In this document: one piece after another, positions 6,987-15,576 of the stretch | How the letters are laid out: the number at the start of each line of letters is the position of its first letter | Position numbering within the stretch: the stretch's first letter is position 1 | Assembly: GCA_910577505.1 (NCBI GenBank) | Contig: CAJTLN010000001.1 | Coordinates: 124,001-188,000 of the forward strand | Direction: 5' to 3' | Length of the DNA: 64,000 nt | Source of the DNA: an uncultured Bacilli bacterium | GTDB lineage: Bacteria > Bacillota_I > Bacilli_A > RF39 > UBA660 | Notes under the pieces: generated by a model | Databases searched by the model: none | What the model saw: the letters and a program-made list of their open reading frames with translations, nothing else | What the model was told of the DNA's origin: nothing | Translations under genes and position numbers: made by a program

Positions 6987-7597
6987 TATAGTACTCCTCT
7001 TTTCTTTAATGTATATTCCATAAATGCAATTTTACTATTAGCATCTTGTATCTTAGGTCCTTTTGTATCACTCTTTAACATATTCAAAATATCATCATAA
7101 GACATTTCCATATATTCTAATCTTTCACTACCATCAAGTCTTTTTTCTTGGACTTTATGACATCCAACCGCTACAAAAGTCTTAATAATAGCTTTACTAC
7201 ATCCTTGATCTTGATAGTGACTTTCTAGTTCATAAATCTCGTCCGCAACATATCCAGTTTCTTCAAGAAATTCTCTTTCTGCTGCTGTTTTAAAGTCTTC
7301 ATCCTTATCAACCATTCCAGCAGGAAACTCAACAACAACGGTTTCTTCTGTATTTGGCCTAGACTGTACTATCATTACAAAATTACCATCTTGAGTAATT
7401 GGAATGATAACAACAGCATCACCATCTCTTTTATTTTTTAAAATCTGTTCGCACATTCTTGTACTTCCATCATTTAAAGTGACTTTATAAACATTCTTAC
7501 CTATATATCCTTCTTGATAAGTTGATACTAGAATAGATTCTTTTACTTTTAATGATTGAAAAGCATTAGAAAGCTTCTCCCTTGTCTTAGCATCCAT
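6986..7597 (-). CDS. Nudix hydrolase, ADP-ribose pyrophosphatase type
   Basis: About 203 residues with an intact Nudix box (GMVDKDEDFKTAAEREFLEETG, shown in part as AEREFLEETG), preceded by VVEFPAG, as in ADP-ribose pyrophosphatases. It would split ADP-ribose into AMP and ribose 5-phosphate, which prs can turn into PRPP, so it closes a recycling loop in the NAD regulon. It has no DNA-binding domain, so it is an enzyme, not the regulator. The start at 7597 is chosen for GGAG eight bases upstream. It lies between pncB and nadE. Confidence 0.85.
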   Translation of the reverse strand: MDAKTREKLSNAFQSLKVKESILVSTYQEGYIGKNVYKVTLNDGSTRMCEQILKNKRDGDAVVIIPITQDGNFVMIVQSRPNTEETVVVEFPAGMVDKDEDFKTAAEREFLEETGYVADEIYELESHYQDQGCSKAIIKTFVAVGCHKVQEKRLDGSERLEYMEMSYDDILNMLKSDTKGPKIQDANSKIAFMEYTLKKRGVL

Positions 7598-7622
7598 CGT
7601 TATCACTCCATACCTAACACTA

Positions 7623-9101
7623 TTATAACCTTTTTCCTAATTTAGTATCAATATCATATTCAACAGTTTGCTCTTTTGCTTGTTTAATAAGTTCTTTTTT
7701 TAATTTTAATAATTTTCTAGTTAGGTCAACATAATAGCCATGTGGATTTTCATCTCTCTTAACCTCTGGATATAATGTAGCCATCTCTTTATTACAATAA
7801 GCTTGTTTTTCCATAACAGTTGGGTCTTCCCATACTTGCTCTCCATCAACAAATATTGCTTCTTGTAATTCTCTTACTTCATAATTCTTAATAGTTAAAG
7901 TATTAGCTTCATTATTAGGATCAATTAAAGTAAACTTATTTCTTGGTATATTTTCTTCATGTAATGCAATAACATCTCCTAATGCATATCCTGTTGTTTT
8001 ATCATAGAATCTATATACTTTTTTAAATCCTGGAGTAATTGCTTTAGCAGCATCATTACTTACTTTAATTCTTGATACAAATTCACCATTTTGATTTATT
8101 GCAACATTTTTATATACACAACCAACTCTAGCTTTATCAGGTAAAACAATATTATCACCTAATCCAATAGAGTCAATTACTGCACCTTGTTCTTTTAAAG
8201 ATTTTATTGTCTTTTCATTTAATCCATTTGATAAGCAAATCTTAGTATCAGAAAGTCCTGCTTCTACTAACATTTTCTTAGCTTCTCTTGATAAATAAGC
8301 TAAATCACCTGAATCTATTCTTATTCCCTTTAATTTATATCCATTAGGTATTAAGAATTCTTTAGCTACTCTAATAGCATTAGGTACACCACTCTTTAAT
8401 ACATCATAAGTATCAACTAATAGTACACAATTATTTGGATAAGCTTTTGCATAATTTAAGAATGCTTCATATTCAGTATCTGCTTCTGTTACTAAACTAT
8501 GTGCCATTGTACCTAATACTGGGAAACCATATTCTTGACCAGCTAATACATTTGAAGTACCAACACATCCTGCTATCATAGCACATTTACTAGCTTCAAC
8601 AGCAGCATCTGGTCCAAGTGCACGACGAGCACCAAATTCCATAATTCCAATTCCATCAGCAGCTTCTACTACTCTTCTAGCTGCAGTAGTATGAATAATA
8701 CCTGCATTTAAATAACTTAATAATATTGTTTCAATAATTTGTGCTTCTATAATAGGAGCTTTTACTGTTACAATTGGTTCATTTGCAAATACTGGAGTTC
8801 CATCTGGTACTGCATAAACTGATCCAGTAAATTTAAAATCTTTTAAGTAATTTAAGAATTCTTCTGTAAACTGTCCAGTCTTTCTTAAATATTCAATATC
8901 TTCTTCATTAAAACGAGCATTGTTAATGAAATTAATTATTCTATCAACACCACCCATAACTGCATATCCACCATCTAATGGATTTTTTCTAAAGAATGCA
9001 TCAAATACTGCTTCTTCATCTTTCTTACCAGCATCAAAGTATGCTTGACTCATTGTTAACTCATAAAAGTCTGTCATCATTGTTAAATTTCTATTTTTCA
9101 T
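7623..9101 (-). CDS. pncB: Nicotinate phosphoribosyltransferase
   Basis: The 492-residue enzyme joins nicotinate and PRPP with ATP to give nicotinate mononucleotide, the entry step of NAD salvage. Family signs are the N-terminal TDFYELTMSQAYF, EFGARRALGPDAA, GTMAHSLV and GIRIDSGDLAYLS segments. The ATG overlaps or abuts the pncA stop (TAATATG), with GAGGTAG upstream. Its substrate is made by PncA upstream, and its product is used by NadD and NadE, all behind the same type of operator. Confidence 0.95.
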   Translation of the reverse strand: MKNRNLTMMTDFYELTMSQAYFDAGKKDEEAVFDAFFRKNPLDGGYAVMGGVDRIINFINNARFNEEDIEYLRKTGQFTEEFLNYLKDFKFTGSVYAVPDGTPVFANEPIVTVKAPIIEAQIIETILLSYLNAGIIHTTAARRVVEAADGIGIMEFGARRALGPDAAVEASKCAMIAGCVGTSNVLAGQEYGFPVLGTMAHSLVTEADTEYEAFLNYAKAYPNNCVLLVDTYDVLKSGVPNAIRVAKEFLIPNGYKLKGIRIDSGDLAYLSREAKKMLVEAGLSDTKICLSNGLNEKTIKSLKEQGAVIDSIGLGDNIVLPDKARVGCVYKNVAINQNGEFVSRIKVSNDAAKAITPGFKKVYRFYDKTTGYALGDVIALHEENIPRNKFTLIDPNNEANTLTIKNYEVRELQEAIFVDGEQVWEDPTVMEKQAYCNKEMATLYPEVKRDENPHGYYVDLTRKLLKLKKELIKQAKEQTVEYDIDTKLGKRL

Positions 9102-9102
9102 A

Positions 9103-9711
9103 TTACGCTACCTCTATTTCTTTCATTTCTTTTACTAATTTAATTCCAGTGTTTTCCATAACTGTATAAGCTCTTTTATTATTTTCTTCTCTATCATGTA
9201 CTCCAGGAATATGGAATGTTTCTACTGCATTCTTAGGTACAATTATGTCTACATTCATATTTAATTCATCAAAGAAGTTTCTTAATGCTATTGCAAAGTT
9301 TTGAATGCAAATATCTGTACAACAACCTACTATTACAACTCTTTTTAGATTTACCATTTCCATTAGCATTTCCATCATGCCTGGTGCAAATAATGCACAA
9401 GTTGAATTCTTATAGAATGTTCTATCAGCATATTCTTCATAAACTGCTAACTCTTTAATTGTTCTAGATTCTTTATCTCCCATACAATGTTCTAGATATC
9501 TTAATAGTTCAACACTATCTTTAGTATGTTTATCATTTACTACGAAATAACCTTCACCCTTCTCAATAACTGCTCTAATAATAGGAACAATATTTGGTAC
9601 TATTTGTTTAATAGTTGGGTCTGCCAAATTTCCTTCCTCACAGAAACCTTCATTCATATCTATTTGAAATACAGCTTCTTCCATTTCTTTTATACTTTTC
9701 TTTTCTTTCAT
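9103..9711 (-). CDS. pncA: Nicotinamidase (isochorismatase-family cysteine hydrolase)
   Basis: About 202 residues. The Asp-Lys-Cys triad is visible: Asp in QIDMNEGF, Lys in TFYKNST and the nucleophilic Cys in VGCCTDICIQNFA. It would deamidate nicotinamide to nicotinate for PncB. The start at 9711 is preferred because GGAG lies seven bases upstream; the ATG at 9723 lacks a spaced ribosome site. It is the first gene of the NAD salvage operon. Isochorismatase homologues have varied substrates, but the operon partner PncB and the NrtR-type operator make nicotinamide the likely one. Confidence 0.88.
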   Translation of the reverse strand: MKEKKSIKEMEEAVFQIDMNEGFCEEGNLADPTIKQIVPNIVPIIRAVIEKGEGYFVVNDKHTKDSVELLRYLEHCMGDKESRTIKELAVYEEYADRTFYKNSTCALFAPGMMEMLMEMVNLKRVVIVGCCTDICIQNFAIALRNFFDELNMNVDIIVPKNAVETFHIPGVHDREENNKRAYTVMENTGIKLVKEMKEIEVA

Positions 9712-9825
9712 TTTAATCTCCATCCTTCTTCTTTTTTATACTTTGTTAATAACAGATTATAAAATAATGATAATATCAAAATGTTAATATCAATTTTATA
9801 AAATTTATTGGCTCTTGCGCCATCT

Positions 9826-9863
9826 GTTACTAACATTATATTAATAACAAACGGATTTGTCAA
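9826..9863 (-). promoter_or_regulatory. pncA operon promoter with NrtR-type operator
   Basis: On the minus strand: perfect -35 TTGACA at 9863-9858, 17-bp spacer, perfect -10 TATAAT at 9840-9835. The 23-bp operator at 9826-9848 is GTTACTAACATTATATTAATAAC, one base different from the copy at 1757-1779. A partial motif, GTTAATAAC, recurs in the leader at 9744-9752. Confidence 0.86.
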
Positions 9864-9986
9864 CTACTTTTTAACAAAAAATTAAAAACATTTTTTCTTT
9901 ATCTAAAAATTTCTCATATATTAGGCAAAAATTAAATATAATTTTTTTCCAAAAAATTAAAAAAGAAATAGATTTTACTCTATTTC

Positions 9987-10592
9987 TTAAGGTAATTGTA
10001 ATACCTGACCAATACTCAAGTTAGTTGTTGGCAGATTATTTAAATTAACAATATCTGTTACAGTAGTTCCATTATTCTGTGCTATCTTATACAAAGTATC
10101 CCCACTCTTTACAATATAAGTTTTATTATCGCTTGACCCAGTTTTAGGTACTAATAACTTTTGCCCTATACTCAATAAATTACTAGACAAATTGTTGATA
10201 TCTTTTAATTTATCAACAGTAGTATTATATCTACTTGCTATACTCCACAAACTATCGCCACTCTTAACTATATAGGTATCATATTCACTACCGCTATTAT
10301 CAGTTTCCCCTGTACCACTAACCAATAATTTCTGATTAATTGTTAAATTATTATTTTTTAAATTATTCATTTTCTTTAATTCGTCTACTGTAAGACCATA
10401 TTTATTTGCTATACCATATAATGTGTCTCCTGCAACGACATTATAATATACTCCAACATCAGGACTAGAACTAGTATCTTTTATTAATAATCTCTGTCCA
10501 ACAGTTAACATATTACTCGATAAGTTGTTCATATCTTTTAGTTTATCAACAGTCAATCCATATTTATTAGCAATACTCCATAAACTATCTCC
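9987..10592 (-). pseudogene. 3' part of a split amidase/LysM gene: LysM repeats
   Basis: About 202 codons holding four LysM peptidoglycan-binding repeats, each with a motif like GDSLWSIANKYG or GDTLYKIAQNNG and ending in an LSIGQ-type segment, joined by Ser/Thr/Gly linkers. There is no credible start: the longest frame begins at a TTG inside the first repeat, and the frame stays open upstream only to the element border. Joined to the 18240-18875 fragment at the TATCTCC repeat, the frame reads IVQKGDSLWSIANKYG, a complete LysM start. It is therefore the C-terminal half of the amidase, separated by a mobile element. Confidence 0.88.
10586..10592. other. Left attachment site of the serine-recombinase element
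   Basis: TATCTCC (GGAGATA on the coding strand) is repeated at 18266-18272. The host side is the LysM frame; the element side begins immediately before the recombinase stop. The 7-base identity is short but lies exactly where the host reading frame breaks. Confidence 0.8.
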
Positions 10593-10603
10593 AGATACAC
10601 TTT

Positions 10604-12169
10604 TTATGTAACATTTTTAAATGTAAATATAATATCTATCGTTTTATCTTGATAGATGTAGATTTTTTCTACTAAATTAATTATTAATTCTCTAGTTGAA
10701 TTTTCTAATGATAAAAATTCATTTATATATTTTTCTATTTGTTTTTTGTCTATTTTATTAGATTTGTTATTTTCATTTTTTAAATTATCAATACTTGATT
10801 TATTATTTTCTATTTCTTGCTTTAGATTTTCACTTACCCTTATATATTGTTCTTCATCAATAATACCTTTTAACATATCCATATAAGTTTTATCTAAATT
10901 ATTAGTCAATTTATTATTTGCTATTTCTAAACTCTCAATTTGTTTTTTAATCTTTAATGTATTATCTTCAAACTCTATATTACCAATAGAATCCCTTATT
11001 TTATTCCTATCTAAATAATTTTTACAAACTTCTTTTATATTATCTAAAATAACTCTTTCTAGTGTTTCATAATTATTTGTATGAGTTGTGCAAACATGAT
11101 ATTTAGAATAGGTTCTATAATAATCACAGGTGGTATAACTTCTACCAGTTTTAGTTTGATATCTAATAGTTATACGATGCTTGCAATCTCCACAATATAA
11201 CAGTCCATCTAGTAAATAAAATCTTTTCTTCTCTGGTCTTTTAACATTTTTAGGTAAAAGCGTTTGAACATAATTAAAAGTATCTCTATCTATTATTGCC
11301 TCGTGAGTATTTTCCACTATTATAAAATCATTTGGTTTATTCTTAACTGTCTTTTTAAGTTTATAATTAATTTTTTTAGTTTTGCCTTGAACTGTATCTC
11401 CGACATATATTTGATTAGTTAGAATTGCTTTTATAGTGGTATCAACCCATACACCATATTCTTGTGATATACAATTTGTATTTATACACTTTGTATTCCA
11501 AACATAGTTGTAATATGATGCCGGAGTTTTAATTTTTCTTTCGGTAAGATATTGTGCTATATAATGATAAGTATTACCTTTTAGTGCTAAATCAAATATT
11601 AATTTAACAGTTTCTGCTTGTTCCTCATTTATAACTAAATGATTTTTGTTATTTGGATCTTTCGTATAACCAAAAGGACATCTACCAGATACATATAGCC
11701 CTTCTTTCATTCTAGAATGTAAACTAGTCTTAACCTTTTTAGAAATATCTTTAGCATACATGTCATTCATTATTGCTTTAAATGGTGCTATATCATTATT
11801 GGTATTATCTATAAATGTATCAATGCCATCATTAATAGCAATATATCTAACATTTTTATTTGGAAAATACTTTTCAATTAATTCTCCAGTACCGATATAA
11901 TCTCTACCCAATCTAGACATGTCTTTAGTAATAATCATATTAATTCTTCCAGATTCAATGTCTTTAATCATTCTTTTAAATGACGGTCTTTCAAAGTTTG
12001 TTCCAGTAAAACCATCATCAACATACTCATCTACTAAATTATAATTGTTTTCTTTGATATATTGATTAAGTAGACTTCTTTGACTAATAATACTATCTGA
12101 TTCTATATTTCCATCATCTCTTGATAATCTTATATATATTCCTACTTTAAAACTACTATTCCCAATCAT
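10604..12169 (-). CDS. Large serine recombinase (site-specific integrase)
   Basis: 521 residues. The N-terminal resolvase domain has the YIRLS catalytic Ser (about residue 16), ISQRSLLNQYI and the TKDMSRLGRDY segment. A recombinase domain follows, then a zinc ribbon (about residues 320-370: YCGDCKHRI with CDYYRTYSKYHVC) and a C-terminal coiled coil. This is the architecture of serine integrases that insert circular DNA at a short core without host factors. The stop lies 12-18 bases from the element border, typical of an integrase next to its att site. AAGGGAG precedes the ATG, which overlaps the previous stop by one base. Confidence 0.93.
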   Translation of the reverse strand: MIGNSSFKVGIYIRLSRDDGNIESDSIISQRSLLNQYIKENNYNLVDEYVDDGFTGTNFERPSFKRMIKDIESGRINMIITKDMSRLGRDYIGTGELIEKYFPNKNVRYIAINDGIDTFIDNTNNDIAPFKAIMNDMYAKDISKKVKTSLHSRMKEGLYVSGRCPFGYTKDPNNKNHLVINEEQAETVKLIFDLALKGNTYHYIAQYLTERKIKTPASYYNYVWNTKCINTNCISQEYGVWVDTTIKAILTNQIYVGDTVQGKTKKINYKLKKTVKNKPNDFIIVENTHEAIIDRDTFNYVQTLLPKNVKRPEKKRFYLLDGLLYCGDCKHRITIRYQTKTGRSYTTCDYYRTYSKYHVCTTHTNNYETLERVILDNIKEVCKNYLDRNKIRDSIGNIEFEDNTLKIKKQIESLEIANNKLTNNLDKTYMDMLKGIIDEEQYIRVSENLKQEIENNKSSIDNLKNENNKSNKIDKKQIEKYINEFLSLENSTRELIINLVEKIYIYQDKTIDIIFTFKNVT

Positions 12170-12348
12170 TAATTACTACTCCCTTCCATTTGGGAATAAT
12201 GAGTATAATTGAATGGTAGCTCCTTTTTTAAGATATTGCAAGTCGCATTTATTTTTTTATTTATTTCTATTTTTAATACTTCAGTTATTAATTCATTTAA
12301 AGATTTTCCATTTTCCTTAAATCTCAAATTAACTTTGTATTTAACCAT
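12169..12348 (-). CDS. Small hypothetical protein coupled to the recombinase
   Basis: A 59-residue protein starting MVKYKVNLRFKENGKSLNEL. The ATG at 12348 is preferred because TTGGAGG lies 11 bases upstream; the longer TTG frame would include that site. It has a short strand-like N-terminus, then a Lys-rich helix and a polar tail. Its stop shares one base with the recombinase start, so translation is coupled. Small genes in this position are common next to serine recombinases. The family is not recognised; a recombination accessory role is a guess. Confidence 0.6.
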   Translation of the reverse strand: MVKYKVNLRFKENGKSLNELITEVLKIEINKKINATCNILKKELPFNYTHYSQMEGSSN

Positions 12349-12445
12349 AGAGTTTAATACCTCCAATAAATTCTATGGCTTTAAATTTTGTTTTAGTAAT
12401 ATTATTTGGTATGTCTATAACACACCTAACAATATTACTTACTAT
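12341..12445 (-). CDS. Very small open frame with non-ATG start
   Basis: About 34 codons ending FIGGIKLYG, whose stop overlaps the ATG of the next gene (ATGGTTAA). GGAGG lies about 6-9 bases before the first possible codons (ATA, GTA, then AGT), but no ATG, GTG or TTG is in place. The good ribosome site and the overlap argue for translation, the start codon argues against it. The function is unknown. Confidence 0.3.
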   Translation of the reverse strand: MVSNIVRCVIDIPNNITKTKFKAIEFIGGIKLYG

Positions 12446-12514
12446 AATATACCTCCATTAATTTAAAAATTATTATCTTCATATTCTTCACCTAACCCTT
12501 TCACTTTTATAAAC

Positions 12515-12664
12515 TTATTTATTTTTTCTTGTATCTATCATATCTATATATCCAATTTCTAATAGTTCTACCATTAATTTAGTTATGGAAATATTATAGA
12601 ATTTTGAAAGTAATTTAATTTGCTCAAATAACTCCTCTGGTAAATATAAATTAAATCTTCTCAT
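12515..12664 (-). CDS. Ribbon-helix-helix-type small DNA-binding protein
   Basis: 49 residues: a strand MRRFNLYLP followed by two helices (EELFEQIKLLSKFYN and ITKLMVELLEIGY), the pattern of a ribbon-helix-helix repressor. The ATG at 12664 is chosen because AAGGAG lies nine bases upstream; longer frames overlap that site. It would dimerise and bind the element's own control region, probably the repeat-rich segment at 12720-12990, to set recombinase expression. The DNA target is inferred, not seen. Confidence 0.65.
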   Translation of the reverse strand: MRRFNLYLPEELFEQIKLLSKFYNISITKLMVELLEIGYIDMIDTRKNK

Positions 12665-12719
12665 GCACATCATCTCCTTTGCATGATGCATGTTACCTCC
12701 ACTAAAAAGAAGAGTCAAG

Positions 12720-12936
12720 TCATATAGTATAGAAAGTTTTGTCTATCATCCTAAAAGCACTCATAATTTATCAAATTATGGAATAGCAGGATAAGAAGAT
12801 GGTGCATATATACTCACTTTTCCTTATAAAATAAGGATTCGTGTATGCACCATTCTTATTTCGTACTTACGAAATTCATCCTACAAAGTAGGATGATATA
12901 AGGGATAAACCTATTAATAACAATAGTTTCCCGCAC
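12720..12936 (-). other. Hairpin-rich non-coding segment of the element
   Basis: No credible gene. Four strong inverted repeats are packed into about 150 bases: CATAATTT/AAATTATG near 12762-12780; GGTGCATA/TATGCACC (12801-12808 with 12844-12851) enclosing TCCTTAT/ATAAGGA; ATTTCGTA/TACGAAAT (12858-12865 with 12868-12875); and TCATCCTAC/GTAGGATGA (12876-12884 with 12888-12896). ATCATCCTA-like sequences recur here and in the adjacent terminator. It may be a structured RNA, an operator array for the ribbon-helix-helix protein, or a DNA-processing site. Confidence 0.6.
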
Positions 12937-12988
12937 AAAAAATCATCCTAACTTCTAATTTTCATTATATTTTATAGGATGATTTTTT
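12937..12988. terminator. Bidirectional terminator after the defence operon
   Basis: AAAAAATCATCCTA (12937-12950) is an exact inverted repeat of TAGGATGATTTTTT (12975-12988), giving a 14-bp stem with a 24-base loop and T runs on both strands. It closes the AIPR-dpnM-dpnA-endonuclease-ankyrin operon just after the stop at 12992. Confidence 0.8.
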
Positions 12989-12991
12989 ATC

Positions 12992-13885
12992 TTACACAAT
13001 TTTTATAATTTCTAATTTATTATCAGTATCTTCTTCATATACTATTTTTTTATCATTTGTTAAATTAATAATTGCGGTTCTCCCTTGTATAAATGTCTTC
13101 GGTGCTACTGTAAATTGATAATGCTTAAATTCAACACTAATTATCGTTTCATTCTTTAAATATTCGTTTGCGTATTTTGTAAAAATGTTATCAACAAATT
13201 TATGTTCGTCTTTATTATTTATATATACACCATAGTTATCTTCAACAATTAACGAATTTTCTTGCATTTCTATTTTTGAAATCATACACATTCTATTCTT
13301 TTCACTTTTGACAGTTATTTTGTTCTTATCTAAAGTTATAAAATCACCACTTACATTTAATTTTACAAATTTTTCATTTATTTTTTTTGGCAACTTATAA
13401 AAGTGATTGTATGAGTTATTTTTTGAAAACGATTCAATCATAGTATACAAACCAAATAATTCATTCGATTCAAAATCCATATCATTAAAAGAGCAGTTTA
13501 AATAAGATTCCTCCGTTCCTATACTAGATAATGCAGTACTAACATCTATACAATTACTCATATTATCTAATAATAATTTACACATTCTATATGTATCACT
13601 ACCATTATTTATAAAATGAAAATCACTTAAAATTGATGATCCATATTTATCAACATCTAAACCATATTTTATAAACAATTCAAGAACTGGGTATAAATCC
13701 GGATTCTTTTCTTGTGAAGAAAAAATACATTCAGAAAAAAATGTTGCCCAATAAGTACAATCATTAAAATCTTTATCTGGATTTAAGTCTTCTAAAGCAT
13801 TAGGGTTTGCTCCTTGTTGAAACAAATTTTCAATTTCATTTATATCAATTGTTTTTGAATCGACAAGTTTACATTTGTCTTTCAA
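12992..13885 (-). CDS. Ankyrin-like protein at the end of the DpnII operon
   Basis: 297 residues. The first part has two ankyrin-like units (IENLFQQGANPNALED at about 17-32 and VLELFIKYGLDVDKYG at about 67-82). The C-terminal half is strand-rich and unrecognised. The start is unusual: TTG at 13885, with only a weak GGGAA nearby, while an ATG frame with a ribosome site (about 13904) overlaps it out of frame and stops after 10 codons. Either coupling or a frameshift is possible. It follows the endonuclease by 40 bases and so may be part of the defence module. Not a known component of DpnII systems. Confidence 0.65.
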   Translation of the reverse strand: MKDKCKLVDSKTIDINEIENLFQQGANPNALEDLNPDKDFNDCTYWATFFSECIFSSQEKNPDLYPVLELFIKYGLDVDKYGSSILSDFHFINNGSDTYRMCKLLLDNMSNCIDVSTALSSIGTEESYLNCSFNDMDFESNELFGLYTMIESFSKNNSYNHFYKLPKKINEKFVKLNVSGDFITLDKNKITVKSEKNRMCMISKIEMQENSLIVEDNYGVYINNKDEHKFVDNIFTKYANEYLKNETIISVEFKHYQFTVAPKTFIQGRTAIINLTNDKKIVYEEDTDNKLEIIKIV

Positions 13886-13925
13886 GAGTTCCCATAATCA
13901 TTATTTATCACCTACTAAAGTACCT

Positions 13926-14789
13926 TTATAACTTTTCTAGAATGCCGTTTTCTAAGTCATCAATGTTGTACATTGTTTCTAGTTCATTAAATGTTTCTTC
14001 AAGATTTTTTCTAGCACTATTCCATCCAGTCCCATCCGTAAACCAAATAAATGTTACGCCATCAACTTTTTTTGATTCTTGTGCTAACATCTTATAACTT
14101 CTGGCAGTTTCATTTAGTTTTGAACCTCCACCAGAATAAAAATTAGTTTCTATTACATATACTTGTTTATCAGTTTTAATAACAAAATCAAATCTTTTAG
14201 TTGAGGTATTATTCCCAGACATTTCACTTAAATCTAAATTCCACTTTTTTTCAATATCCTTTAAATACATTTCTTTAAAATAGTTAACATCTTTTTGATA
14301 ACCGGCTTTAACAATATATGATTCGACTAAATCTTCCATTAAATGTCCACCACGATTTTTTCTACCATTTGAATCAAGTCCTACTTCGATTCCTAATACA
14401 TAATCATATAAATTATTTATAATGTGATTCTGTAATAAATCAAATAGCCCACTTTCTTCCATAAATCTAATATAATCTTTCATAGAATATACCATTTTAT
14501 CAAATTTAAATAAATATTCGTTTATTTCATCTTTAATAAAGATTTCTTGAGAACGAACCGCTAATAAAAGTGGAATACACTCTAAAGTTTCTGGATATTT
14601 AATTAATATATTTTGAAATTCTTCTTCAATATTTTTACTACCGATTAAAGAGTTTAATATATTAAGTTCTACTTTTACTTTGTCTACATTTTTGTATATT
14701 TTTTCAAAATCAACATAATAAGTATAATCAGATATACTTGTTTTAAATTTACTTAACCATTCATTAAAATTTCTATTCAACTTTATCAC
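13926..14789 (-). CDS. Type II restriction endonuclease, DpnII family (GATC)
   Basis: 287 residues, almost the length of Streptococcus pneumoniae DpnII. The C-terminal half holds the conserved RFDFVIKTD segment and VYVIETNFYSGGGSKLNETARSYK (key part VIETNFYSGGGSKLNE), the PD-(D/E)XK-like catalytic region of the family. It should cut unmethylated GATC in double-stranded DNA. It overlaps the DpnA-type methylase gene by 17 bases, and DpnM is next upstream, so the full DpnII set is present. The site specificity is inferred from the family. Confidence 0.9.
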   Translation of the reverse strand: MIKLNRNFNEWLSKFKTSISDYTYYVDFEKIYKNVDKVKVELNILNSLIGSKNIEEEFQNILIKYPETLECIPLLLAVRSQEIFIKDEINEYLFKFDKMVYSMKDYIRFMEESGLFDLLQNHIINNLYDYVLGIEVGLDSNGRKNRGGHLMEDLVESYIVKAGYQKDVNYFKEMYLKDIEKKWNLDLSEMSGNNTSTKRFDFVIKTDKQVYVIETNFYSGGGSKLNETARSYKMLAQESKKVDGVTFIWFTDGTGWNSARKNLEETFNELETMYNIDDLENGILEKL

Positions 14790-15543
14790 TTTCCTTTCTT
14801 CTTATTGTTAAATCTAAAAATTCTTTTTCTTTTTCAACACCTATATATTTTCTATTTAATCTACTAGCAACAATTCCAGTTGTACCACTTCCATTAAAAG
14901 GGTCTAAAATCAAATCATTTTCATCAGTTGATGCCAATATTATTTTCTCTAATATTTCTATAGGTTTTTGAGTAGGATGCTTACCACATTTTTTCTCACT
15001 AGGTTTAGTTAAAGATGACTCCCAAACATCTTTCATTTGTTTACCACCATTTAATTCTCTCATCAAAGAATAATTAAACTTGTGTTTTGCATTTTTTATA
15101 TCTTTTTTTGCCCACAAAATAGTTTCAGTAGAATGAACAAAAAATCTACAACTAATATTTGGTGGTGGATTTAATTTTTTCCAAGTTATATTATTTATTA
15201 TTTTAAATCCCTCTTGTTCTAATGCCATACCTATTGAATAAATATTATGCATTGTTCCACTAATCCAAATAGTACCATTATCTTTTAATACTTGATAACA
15301 TAATTTAATCCATTTTCTATTAAATTTATGTTTTTCTTCTATACTGATGGATTTATCCCATTCACCTTTATTAACCGATACCATTTTTCCACCACTACAA
15401 GAAATACCATCACTAGACAAAAAATAAGGAGGGTCTGCAAATATCATATCAACACTTTTAGGTTCAATACCTTTTAGTATTTTAAATGAATCGCCTTGTA
15501 TAAGTTTAAAATCTTTTTCTTCATAGTAATATTTCTTACTCAT
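14773..15543 (-). CDS. dpnA: Adenine DNA methyltransferase, DpnA type
   Basis: 256 residues. The N-terminal part has the catalytic ADPPYFLSSDG (motif IV) and the C-terminal part the SAM-binding LDPFNGSGTTG (motif I), so it has the permuted order of this class. WISGTMHNIY and HPTQKP are further conserved segments. In S. pneumoniae DpnA can methylate GATC on single-stranded DNA and so protects DNA taken up by transformation. It lies between dpnM and the endonuclease, which it overlaps. Confidence 0.9.
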   Translation of the reverse strand: MSKKYYYEEKDFKLIQGDSFKILKGIEPKSVDMIFADPPYFLSSDGISCSGGKMVSVNKGEWDKSISIEEKHKFNRKWIKLCYQVLKDNGTIWISGTMHNIYSIGMALEQEGFKIINNITWKKLNPPPNISCRFFVHSTETILWAKKDIKNAKHKFNYSLMRELNGGKQMKDVWESSLTKPSEKKCGKHPTQKPIEILEKIILASTDENDLILDPFNGSGTTGIVASRLNRKYIGVEKEKEFLDLTIRRKESDKVE

Positions 15544-15576
15544 ACACTACCTCCTATATATATTATACACTATTTA

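Noticed and set aside
6986..7597. Nudix protein as the NAD regulator
   Set aside because: It has an intact catalytic Nudix box and no winged helix; the NrtR-type protein is at 23415-24146.
125..9863. NiaR as the binder of the NAD operators
   Set aside because: No NiaR-like gene is in the window, whereas an NrtR-type gene is; the possibility elsewhere in the genome cannot be fully excluded.
9987..10556. LysM reading frame as an independent gene
   Set aside because: No credible start codon or ribosome site, the first LysM is cut at its front, and the frame joins exactly to the amidase fragment across the element.
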